From: Serratia bockelmannii
GTDB taxonomy: Bacteria > Pseudomonadota > Gammaproteobacteria > Enterobacterales > Enterobacteriaceae
Direction: 5' to 3'
Assembly: GCF_008011855.1 (NCBI RefSeq)
Contig: NZ_VOUX01000002.1
Span: forward strand, 186,001-250,000
Length of the DNA: 64,000 nucleotides
The notes beneath the pieces were generated by a model. That model did no database searches, was not told the DNA's origin, and saw only the letters and a list, made by a program, of their open reading frames with translations. Position numbers and translations under genes: made by a program. This document shows positions 8,637 through 16,962 of the stretch, one piece after another (position 1 is the first letter of the stretch; each line of letters begins with the position of its first letter).

Positions 8637-9248
8637 GTGAAAATGGCGAGTAAGACCGCGATAGCGATGCGTTGCGCAAAAAGCCCCGTACCGGGCTTCC
8701 ATGCCGCACGCCTGAATATCGGTCGCCTGCTGCTGATCGTTTTGTTAACGCTGCTGACGTTGTCCGGGCCTGCGCACGCCGCCGATGATCCCTATCAAAA
8801 GCGCACGCACGCCGTGACGACCGTGGTGGTAGGCATCATCAGCTACGCCCGCTGGTCGCGTGAACCCAATCCGATCCGCTTGTGCGTGACCGCGCCCACC
8901 CAGTATGCCGAAGGGCTGTTCGATCCGATCCTGCTGAGCGCGCCGCGCCCGATTAAAGCCGAGCGCGTGCCGTTCGACAGCCCAACGCTGAGTACCGGCT
9001 GCGATGTCATCTACTTAGGGAACATCACCGCCGCGCAGAGACAAAATTTCATGCAGCGCATTTCCGGCAACTCCATTCTCAGCATCAGCGAAAACGATAG
9101 CGAATGCTCCGCCGGCAGCGCTTTTTGCCTGCAGATCGATGGGGACCAGGCCAGTTTCAAGGTCAACCTGGACGCTCTGGCGCGCAGCGGCGTGCGCGTT
9201 CACCCCAACGTGCTGCAGCTGGCACGCAAACAGGCGCCGCCGCTATGA
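8637..9248 (+). CDS. yfiR: YfiR-type periplasmic repressor of a diguanylate cyclase
   Basis: A YfiR family protein (DUF4154). A signal peptide (hydrophobic run LLLIVLLTLLTL, cleavage after AHA) is followed by the YfiR body with paired Cys residues (TGCDVIYLGN; SECSAGSAFCLQIDGDQASFKVNLDALARSGVRVHPNVLQLARK). In the YfiBNR system periplasmic YfiR inhibits the membrane cyclase YfiN; redox state or YfiB sequestration releases it. The start is uncertain: GTG at 8637 or ATG at 8643 are possible, and so is an ATG nearer the signal peptide. Its TGA overlaps the yfiN ATG (ATGA), so the two are translationally coupled. Confidence 0.88.
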   Translation: MKMASKTAIAMRCAKSPVPGFHAARLNIGRLLLIVLLTLLTLSGPAHAADDPYQKRTHAVTTVVVGIISYARWSREPNPIRLCVTAPTQYAEGLFDPILLSAPRPIKAERVPFDSPTLSTGCDVIYLGNITAAQRQNFMQRISGNSILSISENDSECSAGSAFCLQIDGDQASFKVNLDALARSGVRVHPNVLQLARKQAPPL

Positions 9249-10492
9249 GGCTGTTGCGTAGAAACCGCTCTGGCAATGCGCGCCCGACGCTGGGCCGAGT
9301 GCTGCAGCGGGTGCATCTTGGGCTGGCGCTGATCGCCGTCGGCACCGCCGGCATCTTTTTGACGCTGGTGGCGCTGTTTGCGCTGCGCGCCTATGCCAAT
9401 CACAACCTGCACCTGATCGCGCGCTCCATCAGCTATACAGTCGAAGCCGCCGTAGTGTTTGAAGATCGCACTGCCGCGCGCGAGGCGCTGATGCTGATCG
9501 CCTCCAACGAAGAGGTATCGGACGTGCGGATCCTCGACAACAACGGCAAGATGCTAGCCAACTGGCGCCATCCCACCGATGGGCCGCTGCATGGCCTTGA
9601 GCAGATCGTCGCGCACTGGGCGCTGCCCGAGCCGGTCATTCTGCCTATCACCCACGAGGGCAAGCAGGTCGGTCAGGTCTGGCTGAGCGGTAACGGCGGC
9701 AGCCTGCTGCGTTTCCTGTTGCGCGGCATGGTCGGCATGATCGCCTGCCTGGTGCTCAGCACCCTGTGCGCCCTGGTGTTGTCGCGCCGTATGCTGGTCG
9801 GCATCGTCAGTTCGCTGGACGACATCGCCAATGTGGCGCATGCGGTGCGCCGCGATCGCACCTTCGGCCTGCGGGTGCCGTCGGCGCCTATCGCCGAGTT
9901 GCATGAGCTCAGCAACGATTTCAACGGCTTGCTCGACGAGCTGGAGGCCTGGCAGGCCCATCTGAAGCAGGAGAACGACTCGCTGGCGCACCGGGCAACG
10001 CACGACAGCCTGACCGGTTTGCCGAACCGCGCCTTCTTCGAAGGGCGACTGAGCCGGGCGCTGGGCGATATCGAATCGCCGGCGAAATTGGCGGTGCTGT
10101 TTATCGACGGCGATCGTTTCAAGGAGGTGAACGACAGTTACGGCCACGCCGCAGGCGATGCGGTGCTGACCACCATTGCCGGGCGCATTCGCGCGCAGCT
10201 GCGCGAAACCGATCTGGTCGCACGCCTGGGAGGGGATGAATTCGCCGTGCTGCTGGCGCCGGTACACGGCACGGAAGATGTCTTGCAGATCGCTGACAAC
10301 ATCATCGACTGCATGACGCAACCGGTCATTTTGCCGAACGACGAGACGGTCATTACCTCTCTGAGTATCGGTATTGCGCTGTACCCTGATCACGCGTCAA
10401 CGCCTCAGGGTCTTTTGCACGAAGCTGACGATGCGATGTATCAGGCAAAGCATCGTTATAACGGAGGCTGGCGGCTGGCTATACATAAATAA
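9245..10492 (+). CDS. yfiN: Membrane diguanylate cyclase YfiN (DgcN-like)
   Basis: A 415-residue inner-membrane GGDEF protein. It has a first transmembrane helix near residues 25-50, a periplasmic CHASE8-like sensor, a second helix near 155-180 (GMIACLVLSTLCALVLS), a HAMP-like linker, then a GGDEF domain with an intact catalytic motif (ARLGGDEFAVLL) and an RxxD product-inhibition site (RETD). It makes c-di-GMP from two GTP, and YfiR should hold it off. It overlaps yfiR by 4 bp and precedes the lipoprotein gene yfiB. No EAL domain is present. Confidence 0.9.
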   Translation: MRLLRRNRSGNARPTLGRVLQRVHLGLALIAVGTAGIFLTLVALFALRAYANHNLHLIARSISYTVEAAVVFEDRTAAREALMLIASNEEVSDVRILDNNGKMLANWRHPTDGPLHGLEQIVAHWALPEPVILPITHEGKQVGQVWLSGNGGSLLRFLLRGMVGMIACLVLSTLCALVLSRRMLVGIVSSLDDIANVAHAVRRDRTFGLRVPSAPIAELHELSNDFNGLLDELEAWQAHLKQENDSLAHRATHDSLTGLPNRAFFEGRLSRALGDIESPAKLAVLFIDGDRFKEVNDSYGHAAGDAVLTTIAGRIRAQLRETDLVARLGGDEFAVLLAPVHGTEDVLQIADNIIDCMTQPVILPNDETVITSLSIGIALYPDHASTPQGLLHEADDAMYQAKHRYNGGWRLAIHK

Positions 10493-10530
10493 GAGCCCCG
10501 GCTATAACACTTGAACTAGGGATTTTGACT

Positions 10531-11028
10531 ATGATACAGCAACTGTTTAAAGGTCGTTTTTCACTGCTGGCGATAACGTTCGTCACCCTGCTGGCGCTCG
10601 CCGGCTGCCAGAGCAAACCGCAGGGCCTGACACCCGAGCAGGTTGCGCTGCTGCAATCGCAGGGCTTCAAACTGACCGATAACGGCTGGGAGTTCGGCCT
10701 GTCGGATAAAGTGCTGTTCGGCAACAATATCGGCAAGCTGAACCCGGAAAGCACCGAGACGGTGCAGAAGATGGGCCGTGCGCTGCTGAGCGTCGGCATC
10801 ACCAAGTTCCGCCTGGACGGCCATACCGACAACTACGGTGAAGACAGCTACAACGACCAGCTATCCCTGCGCCGCGCCGATGCGGTGGCCGATCTGCTGG
10901 CCAGCGTCGGCATTCCGCGCGCCAATATCGAAACTCGCGGCATGGGCAAACGCGACCCCGTTGCCGATAACCGCACCTCCAGCGGCCGCGCGGAAAACCG
11001 CCGCGTCGCGATCGTCGTCACGCCATAA
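10531..11028 (+). CDS. yfiB: OmpA-family outer-membrane lipoprotein YfiB
   Basis: A 165-residue lipoprotein. The signal ends in a lipobox LALAGC, followed by a short linker and an OmpA-like peptidoglycan-binding domain (FRLDGHTDNYGEDSYNDQLSLRRADAVADLLAS, with the Asp and Arg that bind diaminopimelate; then GRAENRRVAIVV). In the YfiBNR system YfiB sequesters YfiR at the outer membrane and so activates YfiN. The ATG at 10531 was taken over an in-frame TTG two codons upstream, with AGGG at good spacing. It is the last gene of the three-gene operon. Confidence 0.9.
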   Translation: MIQQLFKGRFSLLAITFVTLLALAGCQSKPQGLTPEQVALLQSQGFKLTDNGWEFGLSDKVLFGNNIGKLNPESTETVQKMGRALLSVGITKFRLDGHTDNYGEDSYNDQLSLRRADAVADLLASVGIPRANIETRGMGKRDPVADNRTSSGRAENRRVAIVVTP

Positions 11029-11036
11029 GCCGCCAA

Positions 11037-11058
11037 TATGCGCCTTTATCGGCGCATA
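11037..11058 (+). terminator. Hairpin after yfiB
   Basis: Perfect 8-bp arms TATGCGCC/GGCGCATA with a 6-nt loop lie just downstream of the yfiB stop. There is no clear U tract, so it may be a stabilising 3' hairpin rather than an efficient intrinsic terminator. Confidence 0.45.
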
Positions 11059-11085
11059 AACGGTTATACTTAGCGATCGCTGAGC

Positions 11086-11136
11086 GATGTCTGGGATCCG
11101 AGATCGAAACGGGCTACACTCATGCCGCCAGACATC
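11086..11136 (+). repeat. Inverted repeat in the ettA leader
   Basis: GATGTCTGG (11086-11094) and CCAGACATC (11128-11136) are perfect 9-bp inverted arms. They enclose a segment with a -10-like TACACT (11115-11120). The repeat ends 34 bp before the ettA GTG and could form a leader stem-loop or frame a regulatory site. Confidence 0.5.
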
Positions 11137-11170
11137 CTATAAATACTGATATAGAGAGGCTTAGAGCAAC

Positions 11171-12838
11171 GTGGCTCAATACGTCTATACCATGCACCGC
11201 GTCGGCAAGGTAGTACCGCCGAAGCGTCATATTTTGAAAAACATCTCCCTGAGCTTCTTCCCTGGGGCAAAAATCGGCGTACTGGGCCTGAACGGCGCCG
11301 GTAAGTCCACCCTGCTGCGCATCATGGCCGGCATCGATACCGATATCGAAGGGGAAGCGCGCCCGCAGCCGGGCATCAAGATCGGTTATCTGCCGCAGGA
11401 GCCGCAGCTTAACCTCGAACACACCGTGCGTGAATCGGTGGAAGAAGCGCTGGCGGAAGTGGTCGGCGCGCTGAAACGCCTGGACGAAGTGTACGCACTA
11501 TACGCGGAAGAAGGCGCAGACTTCGACAAGCTGGCCGCCGAACAGGGCCGCCTGGAAGAGATCATTCAGGCGCACGACGGTCACAACCTCAACGCTCAAC
11601 TGGAACGCGCCGCCGATGCGCTGCGCCTGCCGGACTGGGACGCCAAAATCGCCCACCTGTCCGGGGGTGAACGCCGCCGCGTCGCGCTGTGCCGCCTGCT
11701 GCTGGAAAAACCGGACATGCTGCTGCTGGACGAACCGACCAACCACCTGGACGCCGAGTCCGTGGCCTGGCTGGAACGCTTCCTGCACGACTTCGAAGGC
11801 ACCGTGGTGGCGATCACCCACGACCGTTACTTCCTGGATAACGTGGCCGGCTGGATCCTCGAACTCGACCGCGGCGAAGGCATTCCGTGGGAAGGCAACT
11901 ACTCGTCCTGGCTGGAGCAGAAAGACGCGCGTCTGGCGCAGGAAGCGTCCGCCGAAGCCGCTCGTCGCAAGTCGATCGAGAAAGAGCTGGAGTGGGTGCG
12001 TCAGGGTGCCAAAGGCCGTCAGTCCAAAGGCAAGGCCCGTTTGGCCCGCTTCGAAGAGCTGAACAACACCGAATACCAGAAACGTAACGAAACCAACGAA
12101 CTGTTCATCCCACCTGGCGCACGCCTGGGCGATAAAGTGGTCGAAGTCAGCAACCTGCGCAAGTCCTACGGCGACCGCCTGCTGATCGATGACCTGTCGT
12201 TCTCGGTGCCGAAAGGGGCAATCGTCGGCATCATCGGCCCGAACGGCGCGGGTAAATCCACGCTGTTCCGCATGATGTCCGGTCAGGAGCAGCCTGATTC
12301 CGGCAGCATCGTGTTGGGCGATACCGTCAAGCTGGCGTCCGTCGATCAGTTCCGCGACAGCATGGACGGTTCGAAAACCGTGTGGGAAGAAGTCTCCGGC
12401 GGGCAGGACATCATGCGCATCGGCAACACCGAGATGCCGAGCCGTGCCTATGTCGGCCGCTTCAACTTCAAGGGCGTCGATCAGGGCAAACGCGTGGGCG
12501 AGCTGTCCGGCGGTGAGCGTGGCCGTCTGCACCTGGCCAAGCTGCTGCAGGTTGGCGGCAACGTGCTGCTGCTCGATGAACCGACCAACGACCTGGATAT
12601 CGAAACCTTGCGCGCACTGGAAAACGCCCTGCTGGAATTCCCTGGCTGCGCCATGGTGATCTCGCACGACCGTTGGTTCCTCGACCGTATCGCCACCCAC
12701 ATCCTGGACTACCAGGACGAGGGCAAGGTGGAATTCTTCGAAGGCAACTTCACCGAGTACGAAGAGTACAAGAAGCGTACGCTGGGCGCCGACGCGCTCG
12801 AGCCGCACCGCATCAAGTACAAGAAGATCGCCAAGTAA
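11171..12838 (+). CDS. ettA: Energy-dependent translational throttle protein EttA (ABC-F)
   Basis: A 555-residue ABC-F ATPase, same length as E. coli EttA. The first nucleotide-binding domain has Walker A GLNGAGKST and signature LSGGERRR. An arm/linker domain rich in Arg/Lys (WVRQGAKGRQSKGKARLARFEEL) contacts tRNA. The second domain has GPNGAGKST and LSGGERGR with LLLDEPTNDLD. EttA sits in the ribosomal E site and gates the first elongation cycle by ATP/ADP ratio. The start is GTG at 11171, with a weak GAGAGG about 13 nt upstream. It is followed by a strong bidirectional terminator. Confidence 0.97.
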   Translation: MAQYVYTMHRVGKVVPPKRHILKNISLSFFPGAKIGVLGLNGAGKSTLLRIMAGIDTDIEGEARPQPGIKIGYLPQEPQLNLEHTVRESVEEALAEVVGALKRLDEVYALYAEEGADFDKLAAEQGRLEEIIQAHDGHNLNAQLERAADALRLPDWDAKIAHLSGGERRRVALCRLLLEKPDMLLLDEPTNHLDAESVAWLERFLHDFEGTVVAITHDRYFLDNVAGWILELDRGEGIPWEGNYSSWLEQKDARLAQEASAEAARRKSIEKELEWVRQGAKGRQSKGKARLARFEELNNTEYQKRNETNELFIPPGARLGDKVVEVSNLRKSYGDRLLIDDLSFSVPKGAIVGIIGPNGAGKSTLFRMMSGQEQPDSGSIVLGDTVKLASVDQFRDSMDGSKTVWEEVSGGQDIMRIGNTEMPSRAYVGRFNFKGVDQGKRVGELSGGERGRLHLAKLLQVGGNVLLLDEPTNDLDIETLRALENALLEFPGCAMVISHDRWFLDRIATHILDYQDEGKVEFFEGNFTEYEEYKKRTLGADALEPHRIKYKKIAK

Positions 12839-12844
12839 TACGAA

Positions 12845-12871
12845 AGGCGCCGCATGCGGCGCCTTTTTTTA
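12845..12871. terminator. Bidirectional terminator between ettA and the AraC regulator
   Basis: A perfect 20-bp palindrome AGGCGCCGCA/TGCGGCGCCT (12845-12864) is followed by T7, just after the ettA stop and overlapping the stop of the convergent gene. Confidence 0.9.
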
Positions 12872-13774
12872 TGCCCGCGCCCGCCGATAGTCGCGCGGCG
12901 AGCATGCCATCATGCGCTTAAAGGCGTGGCTGAACGCGCTGTCTGAGTCGTATCCCAAACGCTGCGCGATGACGGACACCGGTTCGCTGCCGGTACGCAA
13001 AGCCCGCGCCGCCAGCAACATGCGCCAGCGCGACACGTATTCAAGCGGTGCCATGCCGGCCTTCTGCTTGAAGCGCAGCGCCAACGTCGAACGGGAAACG
13101 CTCGCCGCGTCGGCCAACGCCGCCACCGTCCAGCGCCGGGCGGGATCGGCGTGCACCGCCAGCATCGCGGCGCCGATGCGCGGATCGAACAAGGCGGGCA
13201 GCCAACCCGACGCCGCACTCTCCTCCCCCATCAGGTAAATCCGCAGTGCCTGGGTCAACATGATTTGCCCCAGATGATGCGTCATCAACGTACTGCCCGG
13301 CGAAGGCCTAACCAGCTCATCCGCCAGCCGTTGCAACGCCCATTGCAGCACGGCAGCCTCTTCCGTGCCTCCGCGGATCACCATCAGCGCGGGCAGGCTG
13401 CCAAACAGCCGTTCCACTTCCTGGCCGAAGCTAAAGCGGCCACCGATAAACAGGCACGTTTCCCCCTCGCCGCAGCTCGCCATGCCGTTTTTCGCCTGCA
13501 GATAGAGCGCGTCGGCGTCGAGCGCCGGCAGTGACAAGTCGCTGCCAACGGTCAGCGGCAGGCTGCGAGTCAGCAATAAACAGTCGCCGGCCGCCAGCCA
13601 CAGCGGCTCGGCCTGCCCTTCCGCCGCCAGCCAACAGCCGCCGCGCACCACCGCGTTGAACTTCCCGCCTTGCGGAGCGGGAAAATGAACGGCCCAGTCG
13701 CCGCCGGCCTTCAGGCCGCCGAAAAACGCATTCTGGCTGTTCAGTGGCGCCAGCACTTCCGATAAAGGATCCAT
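12869..13774 (-). CDS. AraC-family transcriptional regulator (cupin-type sensor)
   Basis: A 301-residue regulator. The N-terminal half is a cupin-like AraC_binding/Cupin_6 domain (GGKFNAVVRGGCWLAAEG; GDCLLLTRSLP). The C-terminal 100 residues form the double helix-turn-helix (WTVAALADAASVSRSTLALRFKQKAG; VSVIAQRLGYDSDSAFSHAFKRMMACSPRDYRR). The ATG at 13774 follows GGGAGAGGG. It is divergent from an SDR/MDR reductase pair, which is the likely target. Homologues commonly sit beside such oxidoreductases; the effector is unknown. Confidence 0.88.
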   Translation of the reverse strand: MDPLSEVLAPLNSQNAFFGGLKAGGDWAVHFPAPQGGKFNAVVRGGCWLAAEGQAEPLWLAAGDCLLLTRSLPLTVGSDLSLPALDADALYLQAKNGMASCGEGETCLFIGGRFSFGQEVERLFGSLPALMVIRGGTEEAAVLQWALQRLADELVRPSPGSTLMTHHLGQIMLTQALRIYLMGEESAASGWLPALFDPRIGAAMLAVHADPARRWTVAALADAASVSRSTLALRFKQKAGMAPLEYVSRWRMLLAARALRTGSEPVSVIAQRLGYDSDSAFSHAFKRMMACSPRDYRRARA

Positions 13775-13936
13775 ACCCTCTCCCCCCAAGGCCCTTTCAA
13801 GAGCATAGCCCGTGCGATGCTCCAGCCAAAGGCCTTAGGACGATGGCGACAGAAATTAGGTTTTTGTTGCATTCAGCCGCTGATAGAGCCGACTTACACT
13901 CCCAGTGTCACAGCCAACCGCAGCGAGGAACGCCCA

Positions 13937-14905
13937 ATGAACCGACAAATGCCCCTCAACACCAGCTTTAACGCCACCACCACCGCCGCCGACGTGCTCA
14001 AAGATAGGCAACTGGCCGGCATGACGGCGCTGATAACCGGCGGTCATTCCGGCCTGGGATTGGAAACGACTCGCGCATTGACGCAAGCGGGAGCACAGGT
14101 GATCGTCGCCGCCCGCAATCCCGTCATCGCCCGTACCCGTCTGGCCATCGCCGGTATCAGCAACATCGACATTTATGAGCTTGATTTGGCCGACCTGAGC
14201 AACATCAGAAAGTTCACGCAACAACTTCTGGCGACCGGCGTCCACCTCGATATGTTGATCTGCGGTGCCGGCATTATGGCCTGTCCTGAAACCCGTATCG
14301 GCCCAGGCTGGGAGGCACAATTCGCGATCAACCACCTGGGGCATTACGCACTGGTGAGCCACCTCTGGCCGGCATTGGCGGGCGGCGCCCGCGTTGTCGT
14401 CATCTCCTCTTCCGGTCACCATGCCAGCGCCATACGCTGGAATGACGTTCAGTTTCACAGCGGCTATGACAAGTGGCTGGCCTATGGCCAATCGAAAACC
14501 GCTAACGCGCTCTTCGCCCTCCAGCTTGACAAGCTGGGGAAAAACGCCGGCGTGCGCGCCTTCTCGCTGCATCCCGGCATGATCCCAACGCCGCTACAGC
14601 GCTATCTCTCGCAGGAAGAGATGCTCGCATTGGACTGGATCGACGCCAACGGCAAACCCGCCCACCCGGAAATGCTGAAGACCCCGCAACAAGGAGCGGC
14701 AACCCAGGTCTGGGCGGCGACATCGCCCCAACTCAATGGCCTTGGCGGACTGTATTGCGAAGATTGCGATGTCGCCCGGCGCAACGATGACACCGGCTTT
14801 TCCTTCAGCGGCGTAAAAAGCTACGCCGTCGATCCTGAACAGGCCCAACGCCTGTGGAAACTCTCGGCGCAACTCACCGGCGTCGATGCCTTCGGCAAGA
14901 TTTAA
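13937..14905 (+). CDS. SDR-family oxidoreductase (retinol-dehydrogenase-like)
   Basis: A 322-residue short-chain dehydrogenase. The Rossmann motif is TGGHSGLGLE and the NAG-like element LICGAGIM. The active site is Ser in VVISSSGHHAS with YGQSK as the YxxxK pair, followed by a C-terminal extension typical of the WWOX/RDH-like subgroup. It probably reduces an aldehyde or ketone with NADP(H). The ATG at 13937 has GAGGAA at 7 nt. It is 14 bp from the next oxidoreductase gene and divergent from the AraC regulator, so the two reductases look like one operon. Confidence 0.88.
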   Translation: MNRQMPLNTSFNATTTAADVLKDRQLAGMTALITGGHSGLGLETTRALTQAGAQVIVAARNPVIARTRLAIAGISNIDIYELDLADLSNIRKFTQQLLATGVHLDMLICGAGIMACPETRIGPGWEAQFAINHLGHYALVSHLWPALAGGARVVVISSSGHHASAIRWNDVQFHSGYDKWLAYGQSKTANALFALQLDKLGKNAGVRAFSLHPGMIPTPLQRYLSQEEMLALDWIDANGKPAHPEMLKTPQQGAATQVWAATSPQLNGLGGLYCEDCDVARRNDDTGFSFSGVKSYAVDPEQAQRLWKLSAQLTGVDAFGKI

Positions 14906-14919
14906 TCAGGAGCCCACCG

Positions 14920-15927
14920 ATGCAGAATCGCCAAATCATCCTCGTCAAACTCCCGCAAGGAAAACTGACCGTCGATTGTTTTCAGACTCGGGAGGCCCCC
15001 ATGCCGATCCCCGGCCCTGAAGAGGTTTTGTTGCGCACGCTTTACGTGCCTCTGGATGCGGCCAGCCGAGCCTGGATGCAGGGCGTCACCTATCGTTCCG
15101 GACTGCAGGCGGGAGACGTCATGGCTGCGACCGTGCTGGCCGAAGTCGTCGAGTCGCGCTCTCCCCTGCTGGCCGCCGGAGATTTAGTGCTGGCAGAAAC
15201 CGGCTGGCAAACCTTCGCAGTCGTACCGGCGGCAGGCGCGCTCAAGCAGTCGGATATCGTTCCGCATACGCACTTGCTCAGCGTTTACGGCGTGCCTGGA
15301 CTCACCGCTTACTTCGGCCTGCTGGAATGCGGACGCCCCAAGGCCGGTGAAACCGTCGTCGTATCCGCCGCCGCGGGGGCGGTAGGCATGTTCGCCGGAC
15401 AAATCGCCCGGCTTCACGGCTGCCGCACGGTGGGCATTGCCGGCGGCGGCGCCAAAACGGCGCTGCTGACGGACAGGCTGGGGTTCGACGCGGCGATAGA
15501 TTATAAAGCGGAAAATCTGCATGACGCCCTGCGCCGCTCGTGCCCCAACGGCATCGATGTGCTGTTCGACAACGTCGGCGGCAATATTTTGGCGACCAGT
15601 CTGCAGCACATGGCAAAACAGGGGCGCATCGTTTGCTGCGGCGCGGTATCGCAGTACGATACGGCCTTTCCGCCGGCAGCACCTGCCGGGATCCCCGGTG
15701 TGTTGATCGTCAACAGCTTGACGATGCGTGGGTTCCTGTTGGCCGATTTCCTTCACCGCCAAGAACAGGCGCTGGCGGCGCTCACGGTCTGGATCGCTGA
15801 AGGAAAACTTGCGGTCATCGAAGACCTGATCACCGGTTTCGAACTGCTGCCCGCTGCGCTGGTCGGCCTGCTGGCGGGCAAAAATAGAGGGAAGAGCATC
15901 GTTCAGGTGGCGCGGCCCTCCGTCTGA
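14920..15927 (+). CDS. NADP-dependent MDR oxidoreductase (CurA/leukotriene-reductase type)
   Basis: A 335-residue zinc-independent medium-chain reductase. It has the N-terminal GroES-like fold (PGPEEVLLRTLYVPLDAASRAWM) and a Rossmann domain with AAAGAVGMFAGQIARLHG, and DVLFDNVGG. This subgroup reduces activated double bonds (curcumin reductase CurA, YfmJ, prostaglandin reductases). It starts 14 bp after the SDR gene with AGGAG, so is probably cotranscribed with it under the AraC regulator. The substrate is not predictable. Confidence 0.88.
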   Translation: MQNRQIILVKLPQGKLTVDCFQTREAPMPIPGPEEVLLRTLYVPLDAASRAWMQGVTYRSGLQAGDVMAATVLAEVVESRSPLLAAGDLVLAETGWQTFAVVPAAGALKQSDIVPHTHLLSVYGVPGLTAYFGLLECGRPKAGETVVVSAAAGAVGMFAGQIARLHGCRTVGIAGGGAKTALLTDRLGFDAAIDYKAENLHDALRRSCPNGIDVLFDNVGGNILATSLQHMAKQGRIVCCGAVSQYDTAFPPAAPAGIPGVLIVNSLTMRGFLLADFLHRQEQALAALTVWIAEGKLAVIEDLITGFELLPAALVGLLAGKNRGKSIVQVARPSV

Positions 15928-15953
15928 AGAGAAGGCTCTGCGCGCCCCGGCCA

Positions 15954-16841
15954 TCATTCCCGCGCCAGCTCGCGCGCGTAGTCGTCGAACGCCGGATGCT
16001 GCAGCACCACATCGATGAAACAGGCCAGCGCCGGGGAATTCAGCTTGCGGCTCGGGTAGACCAGATACAGCTCGTTCCCTTCCGCACGCCACGCCGGCAA
16101 CACCTCCACCAACAGCTTCTGCGCCACCACCTCGCGGCTGAGAAACGCCGGCAGCAGCGTGATGCCGGCACCGGCAATGGCACATTCGCGTGCATACAGC
16201 AGGTTGTCGGTGGTGTGCGCCAGCGGCAGCTGCCAGCGGTAATAATCGTCGCCGCAGCGCAGGTTCCAGGCCGTCCAAGCCCGATGGGCGATGCAACGAT
16301 GCTGCTGCAGTTGCTGCGGGTGTTCGATCGGCGGATGCTGCGCCAGATAGGACGGCGCAGCCAACAGATAGCGCGGCGCGTACCCGAGGCGGCGGCCGAT
16401 CAGTGAAGAATCCTGCGGCTTGCCGGTACGCAGTGCGGCGTCGTAACCTTCCTGCACCAGATCCACCATGGCGTCGGACACCGACACCTCCAGCGAAACG
16501 TCCGGGTACTGGCGCTGAAAATCCGCCGCCAGCCGCGCCACCAGGGTTGCCCCTAGCCCGGCAGGCGTCGAGATGCGCAGGCGGCCGCTCGGGTTATCGC
16601 GCAGCCGCTGCAGCGCCAGATCGGCGCGTTCGGCGGCGGACATCATCGCCTGACAATGCTCCAGATAACGCTCACCGGCGAAGGTCAGGTTCAGCTGGCG
16701 CGTGGTGCGATTGAGCAATCGCAGCCCCAGCGTTTGTTCGAGCTGGCTGATACGCTGGCTGACGCTGGACTTCGGCAGCCCGACGCGCTGCGCGGCGGCG
16801 GTAAAACTGCCGCACTCCGCCACCAGCGCGAACAGCGCCAT
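15954..16841 (-). CDS. LysR-family transcriptional regulator, start disrupted by an amber codon
   Basis: From the ATG at 16841 a 295-residue LysR regulator is readable: winged helix (MALFALVAECGSFTAAAQRV; KSSVSQRISQLEQTLG) then the effector-binding domain. The natural-looking start is the ATG at 16865, with a strong AAGGTGA 5 nt before it. It would give MEFKQL, then TAG (16845-16847), then Asp and the Met at 16841. The full frame would be the usual 303 residues. So either the gene is a nonsense mutant, or translation reinitiates at 16841, whose own AGGA is too close to be ideal. It is divergent from the dehydrogenase gene at 16963 that it probably controls. Confidence 0.8.
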   Translation of the reverse strand: MALFALVAECGSFTAAAQRVGLPKSSVSQRISQLEQTLGLRLLNRTTRQLNLTFAGERYLEHCQAMMSAAERADLALQRLRDNPSGRLRISTPAGLGATLVARLAADFQRQYPDVSLEVSVSDAMVDLVQEGYDAALRTGKPQDSSLIGRRLGYAPRYLLAAPSYLAQHPPIEHPQQLQQHRCIAHRAWTAWNLRCGDDYYRWQLPLAHTTDNLLYARECAIAGAGITLLPAFLSREVVAQKLLVEVLPAWRAEGNELYLVYPSRKLNSPALACFIDVVLQHPAFDDYARELARE

Positions 16842-16962
16842 GTCCTACAGCTGTTTGAATTCCATTGTTCACCTTAAACGAACACTCCGTTAGATATTGT
16901 CCATCTTATCACCCCACTGCTGCGGGTCTACACTGGAGGCATCATTTGAAAGGAGTACAATC

